Below, piece after piece: positions 52,701 to 64,000 of a stretch of 64,000 nt of DNA. The stretch is from Gymnogyps californianus. Its lineage: Eukaryota; Chordata; Aves; Accipitriformes; Cathartidae. The notes beneath the pieces were generated by a model. That model was not told the origin of the DNA and ran no database searches. It saw only the letters and a program-made list of their open reading frames with translations. Where the stretch lies: contig NC_059481.1 of the NCBI RefSeq assembly GCF_018139145.2, positions 3,956,368 through 4,020,367 on the forward strand. The letters run 5' to 3'. Every line of letters starts with the position of its first letter. Positions within the stretch are counted from its first letter, which is position 1. The translations under genes were made by a program, and so were the position numbers.

Positions 52701-55616
52701 CCATGAAGTAAGGTTTGAGACTTTAGACTTGCAACTATAACTTCCATTATATTAAACAGAACAACGAAATTGAAGCAGGATTCATCTTTTGCATGGCACA
52801 ACCACTAGAAGGCAGCTGTCAGTTTCAGCTACCTACCAAGTCTAATGTAATGCTGATTTTCAGGATCTGAAAAGGAATTCAGGAGACATTAGGGGTCAGA
52901 GAGAATTCTGTAGTCGCTTCATCTGCTGACTGGAACTTGTTCAACACAAACAGTCAAGCAGCTAAAGCATCCAAACCTAATGCTATCTATGCTGATCATG
53001 TTCTTAACAACCTTTCAACATTTTTAGTGTTTTGACAAGTTTTCATAGCAAAAAGCATCATGCTGATGCCAAAGTAGCAGTTTCAGACCCACAGAAGATT
53101 TTCCAGGAAACGTGTGCGTGATTTTAAAATAGTAAAACAGTTTTCCTTTTACCATGTCAAATGACAAGGCTTCCATATACATAGCCCTGTTGAACTTTTA
53201 TGCCTGAAGAGCATGTTTGTCAGCTTCCCAAACAGCTGATACCTGTCAAAAGTTACAAAGCAAGTAGAAAGGGCAGAGTAATGCCAAAGAACGCTAAATC
53301 AGGGTACATGCACTAGCAGTGCTTTTAGCACATGTTTGCTGTGCTCAGTTGAGCTCCTGGAAGAGTCCAATGCAATTTCCCATTCAAAATTTGACTGTTC
53401 CAATGAGTTTAGAGCAACATGGCACAAACAATCCTTTAGCTGCAATAAATTGAATGAAAACTGGTTTGAAACATTCTAGAAGTCTAAATTGAACTAAGTG
53501 AGTTTTTAGGGGCTAGCATGATAAATCAGAAGCCTCTGGATTTCTACAGGTAGTTCCTTATCCCTTCCTACCCTACTCCAAGAAGTCTGTGTGCGAGTTG
53601 CTCCAACACCTTTGCAGGGGAGGGAGGGAGTTGCACGGGGAAAAGTCGTAGGGAGAAAAAACAAGCCCCAAACCCACAAAGCCAAGCCTTTTGAGCAAAA
53701 CAAAGAAGTCAGATTTTGTAGTATAAGTATTTGTCTCTTCAACCACTCCCATCTGTCTTCATCGTGGCTTAACATGATGTGGGGTGGATTCCTGAGAAAC
53801 CAATGGGCCATCCACAGGTGCCTATTACATCAACCCATCAGCTTTTACACGGGCAAGTACAATCTTGATATCAGAAGCTGTTTTCTTACAACGTACATAA
53901 GCAGTCTATATGCACATACAATTCAGCACAGCAAGTGCCATCCATGTTTGCGATAAAGCTTTCTACCCTATTGCAAGCAAACCTGTAGGTAGTTAAACAT
54001 AGGAAATATCTTGTTTAAAACATTTAGTTTGAAGCTACTAGCCACACCAGCTTCAAGATGGAGAACCTTCTGAAAAGCGTATTTAAGAAAAAAAGTTGAT
54101 TTGGCCACATTTTCTGCTACTCTACTGTTGTATGTCTTTCTAGGCAGAAGTCACAAAGACTAAGAGATCTATAACATTCTTCTAAATGTAGTTTAGTCTC
54201 AAGTTTAGGCTGTAAGAAGAAAATGCACAACTGATAGGTATGTCTCCTGTAATCAGATCCAACATAACACATTAAAACACTAATGTTCCTCTGCAATGCC
54301 CCTTTGGTTTTAATTATGCCAAGGCCCATGAAGACACTCACTTGCTTGTTAGTTTTCTAATTATTTCTGCTAGAAGTCAAATGCATCCTAAATATTCTTT
54401 AGAAAAAGGAATTTACACATCCTTATTTAAGGTCGAGTACGCTTGATTAACATTATCCCAGTAAACGTTACAGCTAAGGGATTTCATGAGAAAGAACATT
54501 CCCAGTTTTTCCAAAACCAGGCAAATACTAAGGCCAGCACATAATCCATGCAATAAGCAGTATTCTGCAGGCTGATTTATTTTGTATGCACCACGTGCAT
54601 GCATGTATTCCTGTACACAAAAATAAACAAAAGATGTTAAAATAATCTGTTCATAAAGATCATCCTTAAGGGCTATTTAATATCCATAAAGCTGAATCCG
54701 GAGAGGAAAAACACTACTTTTGATCACTGAATTTGTCAGTAGGCTGTAACACTGCTCTTTGTAGAACAAAGTACATTTGTACTGAAATTCATCTCCAAGC
54801 AATATTCAAGGACACTTACTTCCCTGCATAGAATGGGAAGTTAATTTTTATTTTTATATATATATATACACACACACAGCTCCTATCACTACATCAAAAG
54901 GGTACTCAATTAAGATACAATGCCTGATAGTTTTCTGAAATACAAAACTACCATTAGAATCTGTGCAAAGATTTTCTTTGAATAGCAATCGTTCAAAGTC
55001 ACAACACTGTTCAAACTTATCACTACCTAAGGAACATTCTGATGAACCAGAAGCTATCAGGTCAAGTCTTCTTGGAAGACCAGGAAATTCTTTGTATTAG
55101 TTACCATTATAGCCATGTTTTGGAGCATATACATTCTTAAGCACACAAAGCTTTTGCCTCCATAATTGATCTCTGTGCAAAGAAAACTCTAGAAGAGCTG
55201 TTTTATTCAGTAGTTTTAAGTTCTCATGCATTTCACTGTTTAATTATTTTCAGAAAACTTTAAACTGTGTAATTATTGGGGCTGAAACTTAACTACTTTT
55301 GAAGAGCAAGCATTTAAGTCATCTTTTCCTCCTTGCCCCAAACCTTTTGGATTATTTTTGCTTCATATGTTTTTGGAAGAGAAACTTATATTTACAAAAC
55401 CCCCCAAAATAAGCCCCAAACTGAACTAATTTAATTGCTTGTTAACATGACAAAGCTAAATAAACACCCAAAACCAAATAAACACCCAAAACAACCAAAA
55501 CACTTGCTCACCAGAGTATTGCTCTTCTTAATATCTTCTAAACGCTCTAAGACTGAAGTCAGGTTTGGGTCATCTGATTCTACAAACCATATTGGTGATG
55601 AAGAGGGGTAAGACTC
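22682..55616 (-). CDS. UBE2Q2: UBE2Q2, ubiquitin-conjugating enzyme E2 Q2 (lacks exon 1)
   Basis: UBE2Q2 is a ubiquitin E2 with an N-terminal extension and a C-terminal UBC fold; it takes ubiquitin from E1 as a thioester. Twelve minus-strand exons (55512-55616, 48344-48448, 46616-46672, 44504-44644, 36071-36155, 30681-30741, 28542-28632, 28157-28215, 26587-26635, 25568-25663, 24486-24552, 22682-22713) join in phase at every junction. They total 948 bp. With the 60-residue human exon 1, which would lie beyond 64000, the product would be 375 residues, the human length. The active-site Cys is in [10 protein letters not shown] (Cys304 in human numbering). An acidic run ([12 protein letters not shown]) separates the N-terminal domain from the UBC fold. 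The gene lies directly upstream of FBXO22 on the same strand. Confidence 0.97.
22714..24485 (-). other. UBE2Q2: UBE2Q2 intron 12
   Basis: A 1.8-kb intron. Short open frames (for example 23360-23599) have no recognisable product. Confidence 0.8.
24486..24552 (-). CDS. UBE2Q2: UBE2Q2 exon 12
   Basis: Encodes [20 protein letters not shown], then KN plus one base. Acceptor CTTTCAG, donor GTACGT (24485). Confidence 0.96.
25568..25663 (-). CDS. UBE2Q2: UBE2Q2 exon 11
   Basis: Encodes [20 protein letters not shown], then [12 protein letters not shown]. Phase 0 at both ends. Apparently identical to the human segment as remembered. Confidence 0.96.
26587..26635 (-). CDS. UBE2Q2: UBE2Q2 exon 10 (catalytic cysteine)
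   Basis: A 49-bp exon encoding [16 protein letters not shown]. The Cys in GALCMEL is the thioester-forming residue, Cys304 by human numbering. The short exon is precisely bounded by TTTCTAG and donor GTGAAC (26586). Confidence 0.96.
28157..28215 (-). CDS. UBE2Q2: UBE2Q2 exon 9
   Basis: Encodes [19 protein letters not shown] plus two bases, the conserved E2 strand with the PFDPP turn. The human segment is VVLPVLSG, so Ser and Thr replace Leu and Ser here. Acceptor TTTTCAG, donor GTAGGT (28156). Confidence 0.95.
28542..28632 (-). CDS. UBE2Q2: UBE2Q2 exon 8
   Basis: Encodes [19 protein letters not shown], then [11 protein letters not shown]. Phase 1 bases of a Lys codon join exon 7. Donor GTATGT at 28541. 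Confidence 0.95.
28633..30680 (-). other. UBE2Q2: UBE2Q2 intron 7
   Basis: A 2-kb intron with a G-run at about 28946-28956. Nothing else is recognisable. The small neighbouring intron 8 (28216-28541) contains a 23-T run at 28412-28434. Confidence 0.75.
30681..30741 (-). CDS. UBE2Q2: UBE2Q2 exon 7
   Basis: Encodes (G)[19 protein letters not shown](K). Acceptor TCTACAG, donor GTAAGT (30680). Human reads VELINDSLYDWHVKLQK, so the changes are conservative. Confidence 0.95.
30742..36070 (-). other. UBE2Q2: UBE2Q2 intron 6
   Basis: A 5.3-kb intron. It holds a C-run near 31003-31012 and a TA/CA-type tract at about 35930-35985. An open frame of 131 codons on the opposite strand (31161-31556) looks non-coding. 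A purine/pyrimidine-skewed stretch lies near 33305-33340. Confidence 0.75.
35930..35985. repeat. CA/TA-rich low-complexity tract
   Basis: Imperfect ACACAT and ATACAC units in UBE2Q2 intron 6, on the side near exon 6. Confidence 0.75.
36071..36155 (-). CDS. UBE2Q2: UBE2Q2 exon 6
   Basis: Residues 197-224 plus one base: [19 protein letters not shown], then IYRSQSYKT. Start of the UBC fold (first helix). Acceptor TTTCAG, donor GTAAAA (36070). Confidence 0.95.
36156..44503 (-). other. UBE2Q2: UBE2Q2 intron 5
   Basis: An 8.3-kb intron, AT-rich. Contains A-runs at 36962-36981 and about 38947-38962, and a G/T-only low-complexity tract at 42457-42526. No gene inside. Confidence 0.75.
42457..42526 (+). 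repeat. G/T low-complexity tract
   Basis: About 70 bases made almost only of G and T, with repeated GGTT and TTTGGGG-like units. On the UBE2Q2 transcript it reads as a CA-rich tract (CCAAAC, CCAACC). Confidence 0.85.
44504..44644 (-). CDS. UBE2Q2: UBE2Q2 exon 5
   Basis: Residues 150-196: [20 protein letters not shown], then [20 protein letters not shown] and QRQDHLN. Phase 0 at both ends; acceptor CCTGTAG, donor GTGAGT (44503). A charged linker with a likely coiled helix before the UBC fold. Confidence 0.95.
44645..48343 (-). other. UBE2Q2: UBE2Q2 introns 4 and 3 (exon 4 inside)
   Basis: Intron sequence 44645-46615 and 46673-48343. The open frame 45251-45598 on the opposite strand has no recognisable product. 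Confidence 0.75.
46616..46672 (-). CDS. UBE2Q2: UBE2Q2 exon 4 (acidic)
   Basis: The 57-bp, phase-0 exon encodes [19 protein letters not shown]. The Glu run is two residues shorter than in human as remembered. Coding GAG/GAA repeats make this exon prone to length change. Confidence 0.94.
48344..48448 (-). CDS. UBE2Q2: UBE2Q2 exon 3
   Basis: Residues 96-130: [19 protein letters not shown], then [16 protein letters not shown]. Phase 0 at both ends; acceptor TTTTGTAG, donor GTAAAT (48343). Confidence 0.95.
51296..51370 (-). mobile_element. CR1 LINE 3' tail fragment
   Basis: AATCATAGGATAATTTGGAG, followed by ...AGTCATCTGATCCAACCC and CCTGCCCTAAGCAGGGCC, matches the reverse complement of the CR1 3' end as I remember it (AATCATAGAAT...TTGGAAGGGACC...CCAACCCCCTGCC). 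It is short, diverged and non-coding. CR1 is abundant in birds and reptiles, so it helps place the organism. Confidence 0.75.
52100..52185. repeat. ATCT/ACAC microsatellite
   Basis: Interrupted ATCT, ATAC and ACAC units in UBE2Q2 intron 2. Confidence 0.75.
54846..54879. repeat. TA/CA dinucleotide tract
   Basis: A TATATA run passing directly into CACACA. Confidence 0.8.
55512..55616 (-). CDS. UBE2Q2: UBE2Q2 exon 2
   Basis: Residues 61-95 in human numbering: [20 protein letters not shown], then [15 protein letters not shown]. Phase 0 at both ends; acceptor TTAACAG, donor GTGAGC (55511). Part of the N-terminal RWD-like domain. The human protein differs at only a few positions, as remembered. 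Confidence 0.95.
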
Positions 55617-58600
55617 CTGTTAAAAAACACAACACAAAAGACCCAACAAATAAATAAACAGAAAAGCCATAAAGCTTTTTTAAAACTCATTCACCCCAAA
55701 AACTTCACAACACAGTATTAACATCACCTTTTATCTTACTCTAAGTCATGTAACATAGAAGCTTTTAACACAGCATTTTTAGGCAACGCAAAAGAAGTTG
55801 AAAGAAATCCAGCCAACTGGTTCTTCGAGTATTTCATCCTATTTTCATCTTGATCAGATGATGGACATACATAAGAAACGGTGCTGAAAAGTTTAAAGCC
55901 CTGGGGGCGGGTGGAGCAGGAGGAAGAAATTTAGAAATGCAGTACAGGGGATCATTACCAAAAAATGGAATCACAAGTAGTACACGTCAAAGAATAAAAC
56001 TATATTGATGCTGATTTTTCATAAAAATACAGATTCTTCCAAATAAAAGCTCTGAAAGCAACAAAACCTAGAGTCTTCAGATTTCCTCCTCAAACAGATT
56101 ATTCAAACTGTTCTAGCACTGGCCCTCAGACTGAAGCAATAAAGCTCAAATCTCCTGCCTCAGAGGAGAAGTTAATGGGCAGATCACGATACCAAAGATC
56201 TACAATTTTATCTTTGTACCATCAAAGCTCATAGAGGACTTTCCACTGTTGAAAGATTTCTCAAACAATATATTGCATACAACCCTATCAAGAAAGCTTA
56301 CAGAATAACTTTCTTCCATCAATAGAGTCCTACAGTTGTTACGCAGGTGCCAAAACACATCCTAGTGACAGCGAGATCAAATGGGTTCACAGGATTGGAA
56401 GTGTACTCGATTTTTCCACAACAAGCCATAGTTAGGGCACATACAACATATGGAACTGATGTGGCCCACAACCACTCATACAATCCATGACAAGTGATTT
56501 TTCTGTCACCAAGCTGCCACAGCATGCAGCCCTTCAAAAGGTGCTAGAAAGACCCTTGCTACAGAAAGGTAAACAGAAGTCCTTTGCCTCTCGTTTCAAG
56601 AAGCAATTCCAATTTTTTCCGAACACAGGTTTGGTAACATTGTGAGGATGGAGGAAACCACGTAGCTTCCAACTCAACAGCAAGTGTCCCTTCATATCAT
56701 TGACAAGTTTGGATTTTTTTGTTTTGTTTCAGTCACTTAAGGCATTCTCCACTTCTCACCCATTCAATTAAATTCTAGTAGCTGAGGACAAATTACTGAA
56801 CCTCAGTTTTATCACCCAGATATTATCTTCATATCCCCAGGTCTTACAAAATAATACAAGGGAATTTTCATTCATTTCCCTCACCGCAGTGTAAAAGGAA
56901 AAATTCCATATTTCTCATTCCAAAGACAACAAATCATGCTTCATTCTTCAACACTTAAGAGTAAAGGTTCCTACTGCTACACTAATAGGTTGCTCCAAAA
57001 TGTGCACTATGCTTACAAATTTACACTCTTTCTTGATTGTATTGTATATTTTTTCCTTTATAGTTTTCAAGACAGCAGTAGGAAGTTTCACAGAAGGAAG
57101 ACATCATACCTGCCTGTCAGTGTTACTGTCTGGTCTTTAGTGATTCCCAAGCAAAATTTGCCTTAGCAAGCTCTCGAATTGCAAGTCCCAAAAGAAAAAC
57201 CCAGACCCCTCTAACTTAAACTAGCTTCTGTCATTTCAAGGATACTGGGTTTATTAGAATGCAGAACACTATCCATTTGAAAACTGAAGAAAAATACAGG
57301 CATGTTAGAACTAGCTTTTAATAATATGAAGCTTACTTCCTAACTGACCTTCTAGCCAAAGTGCTGAACCTCATAAAAGAAACCATGTGATTAGATAAAG
57401 GACATCAGCTCTGGCAAAACAGACTATCACAGCAGAGTTCCCACCTGGCAGCATAGTCCAGGGAAGTTCTAGCTCCAGAGGTCTCAAATTCCCACCTGTA
57501 AACTGAAGCCTTTGCATAAGCTTATTTTTAAACAAGCTCAATTTGCCCCCCAAGTTTATATTTTTTTTTAAATCACAGCTAAAAATACCTTAGAAGAATA
57601 CACAATATTCCTAGTATCTTTATGAAAAGACAAACGGTTTACATCTTCCAGCTTCACTTCGAAGCATACCATACACAAAGCAGAGACCTTAGAATATCTA
57701 TTCTTGATTAACCAAGGCCTAACATCTCAAACGCCTGTCAAGAAAGTCCAGTGCTCAGCTTACCAAGATTTTAAGGCTAAGGCAGGCAAACAGATGGGCA
57801 GTTACATGTGGTTTAATCGCTTTCTTCCTTTACCAAATACAGTACCTAGGAAAAGTGTATTTTCTCCTCAGTTTCACTTAAGACACTCTTGAAAGACTAA
57901 CCACTATCACTGCTGGAGAAACAAGGTTGAATTCCCAGCTGCCACTGGGTTCCCAAGCTATTATTTTTAGAAGCTACGCTTCATTAAAGATATTCCAGGT
58001 TTTATACTGATAACATCTCACTCATTTTTAATAACATGTAACCTACCTGTAAAATCTTCTGCAATAGTGCAATATTCTTACCTCAAGACTTTCATACTGC
58101 ACACTGTATCTTTATGCACAGTGGGGAACATCAGAAGGGAGACTGCTAACCGTGGCCCTACTGCCTGAACACTTGTTTGAACCAGCTGTTTTTGAGACCT
58201 GAACTTCTCTGGCCAGCTCATTAAGTTAAGAGAAAAGCAATAGGGTAAACACTACTACTGTGACTTTAGATTACACCAACATTCCCATCAGAAAATACAA
58301 AGAACAAGCAAAATCCCTTCCAAGGTTCATTGCGCCATCTGCTTCTTAAAATCCTCAGACTCATTAGACTAAAAATATTCTCCAGATACACTCAACATTT
58401 GGACTGTGTATGCACATTCTCCTAACAGGTATTTTTAGTTTGGTTTTGGGTTTTTTATTTGTTAATTATGTTAATCCAGGTCTAAGCAAGTCTATTAATG
58501 GCAATGATTTATGGAAGATAAACATCTGTCAGTCCACTCTTCTAAACCATATCTGGAATCTGAAGACTGCTTACAGAATGAAGCTCAACTCTTCACTGGC

Positions 58601-61600
58601 TATATTCTTCTTTTCTGACAATTCTGTTTCTCCTTTCTCCACCAGAAGGATTTAATGAACAAACCCACAGTAGGATATTTGTTGGTTGCAATCAGCGTCC
58701 ATCCCAGTCTGGGGGGCCTATACAAAAATATCCTCCAAAAAACTTGCAGCAAATCCTTCGTCAGACAGGGACATGACTGATAGTGCAGATTTGATGATCA
58801 AGCAATCCCACTATGTGTTTAAAAACATTACAGTGGCTACTTGAATGTGCTGATGCCTTCTGCACTGAATGACAGTCCTTCCTCATTCTTTGCTCTCATT
58901 CCAACTCATTCCATTTTTTGCAATGAAAGCAAGTCCTGCTGTATGTGAGAAAACATACTAGGACTTGACACTGCCCTCATTATTAGTGTATAGCACATAT
59001 GAATTACTATACCCTAAAAATGATTAAATATTCAAATTTTTAGTCTGCTTTAGCTTTTGAAACATGAATGGGAACAATGCATTTACCAGAAAGGCTTTTC
59101 ATAAACACTGTGTGGGCATATTCACTCCTCCGTATCAGAAAAGATTTCAAATTTTAGACTTCTGGAATATGGATATTTAATTGCATATTCCAACTTTTTC
59201 ACAACAGATGCTTAATATTAAAATACAAGTTCAATCAAACTTCCAGTTTGTTGCAACACTTTTTAATTCTTCAGACTTACCAATAAATATGTTTAACTTA
59301 AAAACATAAATGGCACTAAGTCTCTCTAGATCTGTAAGCGATCCATATTTTTGGAACAGCCGAGTTTCACGAGGATATGAGTCACTATATTTCGAAATAC
59401 AGAATTCACACACAAAACTTCAAACATTCTGATCTTGAGATATAAACAAGCTCATGAGTTTGTAACACCATAGCATGCACTGAAAAACTAAGCTTGTGGT
59501 TTGTAAGGTCAAACAACTGAACTTCACACGAGCTAATTCTGCTGAGAGAATTAAGCCATCTTCTTCTTCCATATCTGCATCCTATAGAGAGAAGAGATGG
59601 ATTTCAGTCGTTATGTCATGTAAGGAACACAAGCTTCCCAAATATGGAGACAACAACATTTCATGAGAGGAATGCTAGAATAGCGGTTATTTTACTATTA
59701 ATTCTCAGTGGCTAAAAAAACCCATTATTTTGGACCTTTCACTACAGAGCTGACATACAGTGATTTTGTATAATCTAGCTTAGCTGCACAGCTATCACCC
59801 ATATTAAGTGTTTGAGATCTTTTATGTAACTGCTGTAACGTAACATTTTCCTACTCTCTACAAGTAAAAGCAAAAATTCATCACAGGAGGCAAAGGCTAC
59901 AATGCTTAGATTTGGGCAGCTTTCACAAGCTAATGCACGCTGTACAGCTTGGAAAGCTAATGCAATTGCTCAGTAAGACATGACATGCTGAGATGACATC
60001 ACACCTAGCATGTACTGAGGCCTGAGGACAAAGGCTGAATGTTTACAGCCAACCCAGATACAATTACAATTCATGGGATCACCACTTCTAGAGAGTCTTT
60101 GTATTAACATCAGGACAGATTGGGAGCTTTGTCAACACAAACACTTCTGTAGCTTCTGTAAGAGAACGCAGCAAAAGAATTTAGCCTACTAATAAACATA
60201 CAAAACACAAAGAGAATAAAGCCCCGCACTCCTGCCACTGGAACAATTTCAAAACCTATCAAATCATTTAGGAAAACTAGAGCATATTAGGATACACACA
60301 GGATCTCACTGTTCAGACATTCTGTTGCATCCTCTATAAAAGGGTCTACTTATATTTTACTAACAATTTTGCTTACCAAAAAAAAAAAAAGCGCAGCAAA
60401 AAGTGACAGAAGATACAAGGAACACATATATTAAGACAGCTTTTCCTGGATAGAGATCTGCCATCTAAGTATACCCTATCTAAGCTTTCTCATCCTTAAC
60501 AATAAGGCTGTTTTACTTGCAATGTTGTATAATCTTTATCCTGTTCTGTAAAGCAACACAATTTTCATGTTAAGAGACTTTTAAATGAGCTATTTCTAAA
60601 TTACTACAATACTGTTGAAATTGTGAAGTTGCTAAATTAAAACAACACATCTTGCTCACTTTCTTAAGATTAGAACAATCTGTACACACAGTTTGCTATG
60701 AGGTAATAGAGTAACCACATCTCCTTGTACACAACAGAGCCATTTTATCATGGCCAAATGGTAGGAAAACATGTTTAAACACATGTCTTCAGCATCATGA
60801 TTTAAAATCACAATTACATGCTAACAGTTCTTCATTTTCTTTAATTTCCAGATCATCTTAGATTGAAAAAGTATTTTTTTCTTTTAAAACTCCTTAGCAT
60901 ACTGGCTAAAATTCAACCAATTTTATTTTTTTTCTGTTTAAGTTTTTGCAAAATCTCCATCATTGACAGAACCTAGTTCTGTTCTTTTTACACCAGCTAC
61001 AACTAAAATTTAGCTGATTTTCCTAACAGCACTTCTATCTTCTCAGTCCCAAAATTTTTTATCCACCCCCCTTTACTCCCAAGCAACAGAATGTCAAACC
61101 CCCAGATCTTTTAAACAGCGTAATTGCTTTGAGAAGGCTAGCAAGAGACCATTCTAGCTCACGCAAATCTTGGTAATGAAGTAAGTAAATCCTAATGTAA
61201 CAAGACATTTCAGAGGGCTAATACAGTCTTTTCAAGGTGAATACATTTGCAGCTATAAACACGCATCAAGTAATTGAGCTCAAATCGTAGATGGCTTTCC
61301 CTCAGCAGACTCCTTGATGCTACCAAGTTTGTTCATTTGAATTAAATAGCAGAGTTAGAATTTTTTTTTTTTTAAATAAAATCACTTGCCATCCCATTCC
61401 TCATAATAATTAAAAAAAGAAGAAAGCATGAAGGGTCACTTCCAACTCAGGTTTTTTGAAACTTCATTGGAAGTAATCCAAATAAAACTATTTCCCAGAA
61501 ACCTCAAGTTACTAAAACCCCAAAAATGTGTATTTTCAAACATCCAGACATCACCATTTGCTCTGTAGTACAGACTGAATGAGTTATTGAACATATTACA

Positions 61601-64000
61601 ATATTATAACATTTAATTTCCAAGTTCAATTAAAAATTTGCACTTTTACATATGAAAGAATTGTCATTTCTTTAAGAATCTAACAGTTCAGTGATTCAGA
61701 GTTCTAAACGATAAGAAAAGTGTATGCAATGCGGGGGTTAAAAATAAAATTTAATATTGGGGGTAGGGAGGAAGCAAAGTGACTTTTACCCATCTCTGCT
61801 GAAGAAGGGGAAAACTTCAACATACTTTTCCTTTTGAATTTTAAGTTTGTATACAACATACTATAACTTGCTCAATGCATATAAACAGAAGGACATCTTT
61901 TATTCACTTGAGTTCAGTTAAACGGAGATCTTTAACTGTTTCTACACCACAGAAAGCAAGCTTTTATTAGCTTTAATTTTAATTAGCTTACACTCTTCCT
62001 GAAGTCAAAGCCTGACATGCTCAGTTCAGTGAGAATACTTGTTACAACTCATGCATTTGGTAAGGCACCAAGTTCAACTGACTAAAATACATGTATCTCT
62101 TTTAAACATAGAAAATTACTGCAATTCTACCCTCAAGTTTAATGACTGTCTTGACAGCTACAGCCTATACAAGACAATCCCAGATGAAGTGGCATGCTTT
62201 GGTTGGACCCCTGGAGATTGCAAGAGCTTAATCATCGTGCACCTTTACAGGAGGTAGGTGAAAGAAACCCATAATCCTGTTCTATGTAGGTTCTGCTAAT
62301 ATGCTCATCACTGCAGAACTGAATACCTTCAGGAGTGCATTAAAACAACACAACTAACAGGGTCATGGTTTTCCTCTCCCACACACTCTCCAGGGAATGA
62401 GGCAAGTGTAGCACAGTATCTTGTTTTAGAATTGTTTATGTTATTAAATACAACCATGTTAGAGAAGGCAGGGTCAAAGGCATGTGCCTCACTGAACAGA
62501 AAGACCGTAACAAACCACAACTCTATAGGTGCCTGTAAAATTTACTCTACAATCACAAATTGTCCCAAACAAAAAAATAAATACAGTTCTCTACAAACAA
62601 GTTCTACTGATTGCAGAAGGCTACCACAAAAGTAACCACAAGGAAATGTTTCTGTTAAAAGCGTACAGAACAGTTATGGACATTACTTTTGCCTTCACAA
62701 CAGACATCCTCTTGGGCAGAGCAAAGCAGTTCCCCTTCTGTCACATCAGGCTTTTACAGACACACATGCAATGGTCTGCCACTTTGCACCTTCTGCAGCC
62801 ACCTTCTGTACGAGTGCACATGGACTATAGCATGTTTTTAAATGAACTGAAAGCCTAGATTATGGAACACCTTTTGCAATATACAGATTCAGCAGCATCT
62901 GCAAGTGTGGATGGTGACCACAGCATAGCTAAGTAAGTATGAACAGGGACAGTATTTCAATAGCAATTAACTTGTGTAAAAATTATTCCAAAACCCAAGA
63001 AGCTTGTAATTTGCAGCTTCATCTGCACGAATTCATTTGTTCAACCCAGGCCCATAGAATTCTCTTGAAATTATTATGGAGTCTTTAACTTTTTTACTTT
63101 GGATACACCTAAGACAGAAAATAACACTTTGAGAAAAAAAACAAACTCCTGGAAAAGACTTAAGCAAATGCTGCTTTCAAACAGGCACATACAAGAGGCC
63201 AATTATTTCAAAGTTTGTGAAATAATCTAAGCCACTTCTGTGTTTTACTTCCATGTCTCTATCTAGGTACACGCATTTAAATCTCTCACTGCTTAAACAT
63301 CATTACCTTAGAAAAAGCCAACACACATACAACCAAAGTAGCAAAGGCACAGAACATCACTTCAAATGGTTACAAACATGAATGCAGATGTGGCATCATA
63401 GTTCTTACGCTTCTTATGGTCAAGTTCTTTTGGTCAAGTTTTTACAGCCAGTCATTCTTCAAACTATTTAATCTACACAAAATGTCCCAACTGCCGATTC
63501 TGATGTGTGAAATTGCACATTACCCTTGGAAAAACAGGTTTATCAGACTCTCTTATCAGTTGCCACAACTTCATCCGCTCCCCTTACCAAACAAAGGCAG
63601 CAGGCTACTTGTTGTCTAGTATAACATAACTACACAGAGATAAAATAAGAACTTTTAGCATAAAAGCAAAAAAGGCACTTTTCTGACAAAAACAGTTATT
63701 GATCGTCACTGTGAAGCAACATTTTATTCACCAGGTTATCATCACAATGCAGCATGCCATCTATCCATTCAAAGAAATTCACAGAGAAGACAAACACTCT
63801 TAATACTTTTGTATGGACCCAAAGTAAAATCCACCAAATGTTAACGTACTGCTGCTCAAACACAACTCTTAAGTTAACACTAAGCGTGATTTAGCTAACA
63901 GCATAGCAAGTGACAGTTGTTCAAGAGCAGTGTGCAGTCTCTGAAAATGAAAACTGTTGTTGAGGGCCAACCCAGTTAAGTGAGCTAAGGAACATTCCTT
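55617..64000 (-). other. UBE2Q2: UBE2Q2 intron 1 (partial)
   Basis: AT-rich intron running off the window end. Exon 1 and the promoter are not present; I found no MSVSGLKAEL-like frame. The only coding-like item is the 54-bp candidate exon at 59528-59581. Confidence 0.75.
59528..59581 (-). CDS. UBE2Q2: Possible 54-bp cassette exon in UBE2Q2 intron 1
   Basis: On the minus strand, acceptor CTCTCTATAG (polypyrimidine-rich) is followed by 18 open codons, DADMEEEDGLILSAELAR, then GTGAAG as a weak donor. The junction between human exons 1 and 2 is phase 0, so inclusion would keep the frame and insert an acidic stretch between residues 60 and 61. I know of no such exon in human UBE2Q2. It may be chance. 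Confidence 0.25.

Larger units (their letters stand above)
48449..55511 (-). other. UBE2Q2: UBE2Q2 intron 2
   Basis: A 7.1-kb intron with a CR1 tail fragment (51296-51370), an AT-rich patch (51680-51780), an ATCT/ACAC microsatellite (52100-52185) and a TA/CA tract (54846-54879). No gene inside. Confidence 0.75.

Noticed and set aside
53591..53956. 121-codon plus-strand frame in UBE2Q2 intron 2
   Set aside because: Overlaps a 101-codon frame on the other strand; neither shows a recognisable protein.
1..64000. tRNA, rRNA, CRISPR, phage or bacterial features
   Set aside because: None seen; the window is eukaryotic nuclear DNA.

Overview
This is vertebrate nuclear DNA, most likely from a bird. 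Three signs point that way: introns with GT/AG junctions, a CR1-type retroposon tail near 51.3 kb (a bird/reptile LINE family), and a compact version of a gene neighbourhood that in human lies on 15q24 (UBE2Q2 - FBXO22 - NRG4). A turtle or crocodilian is not excluded. There are no bacterial, phage or CRISPR features. All gene models were built by eye from splice signals, reading phase and remembered human protein sequences.

Layout. (1) 1 to about 8.7 kb, plus strand: the 3' part of NRG4 (neuregulin-4, an EGF-family ErbB4 ligand). It comprises the exon for the end of the EGF fold plus the membrane segment, a cytoplasmic-tail exon, and a probable terminal exon. That terminal exon also holds a roughly 600-codon open frame (6773-8584), in frame with and just after the NRG4 stop and followed by two poly(A) signals. 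I could not match it to any protein family; it is the most unusual object in the window. (2) 8.7-14.9 kb: intergenic, with no gene I can support. (3) 14.9-20.9 kb, minus strand: complete FBXO22 in seven coding exons, 393 residues, starting in a CpG island. It converges on NRG4. (4) about 20.95 kb to the window end, minus strand: UBE2Q2. Twelve coding exons reconstruct residues 61-375 in human numbering, with the catalytic cysteine at 304; exon 1 lies beyond 64 kb. The last UBE2Q2 poly(A) signal is only about 255 bp upstream of the FBXO22 start codon.

Functionally, UBE2Q2 (a ubiquitin E2) and FBXO22 (an SCF substrate receptor) sit in tandem on one strand, and NRG4 is an unrelated secreted or membrane signal on the other. 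Exon phases are consistent at every annotated junction of both minus-strand genes, and the UBE2Q2 length comes out exactly as in human, so those models are strong. The weaker calls are the NRG4 C-terminus, the large unknown frame, and a 54-bp possible cassette exon in UBE2Q2 intron 1.
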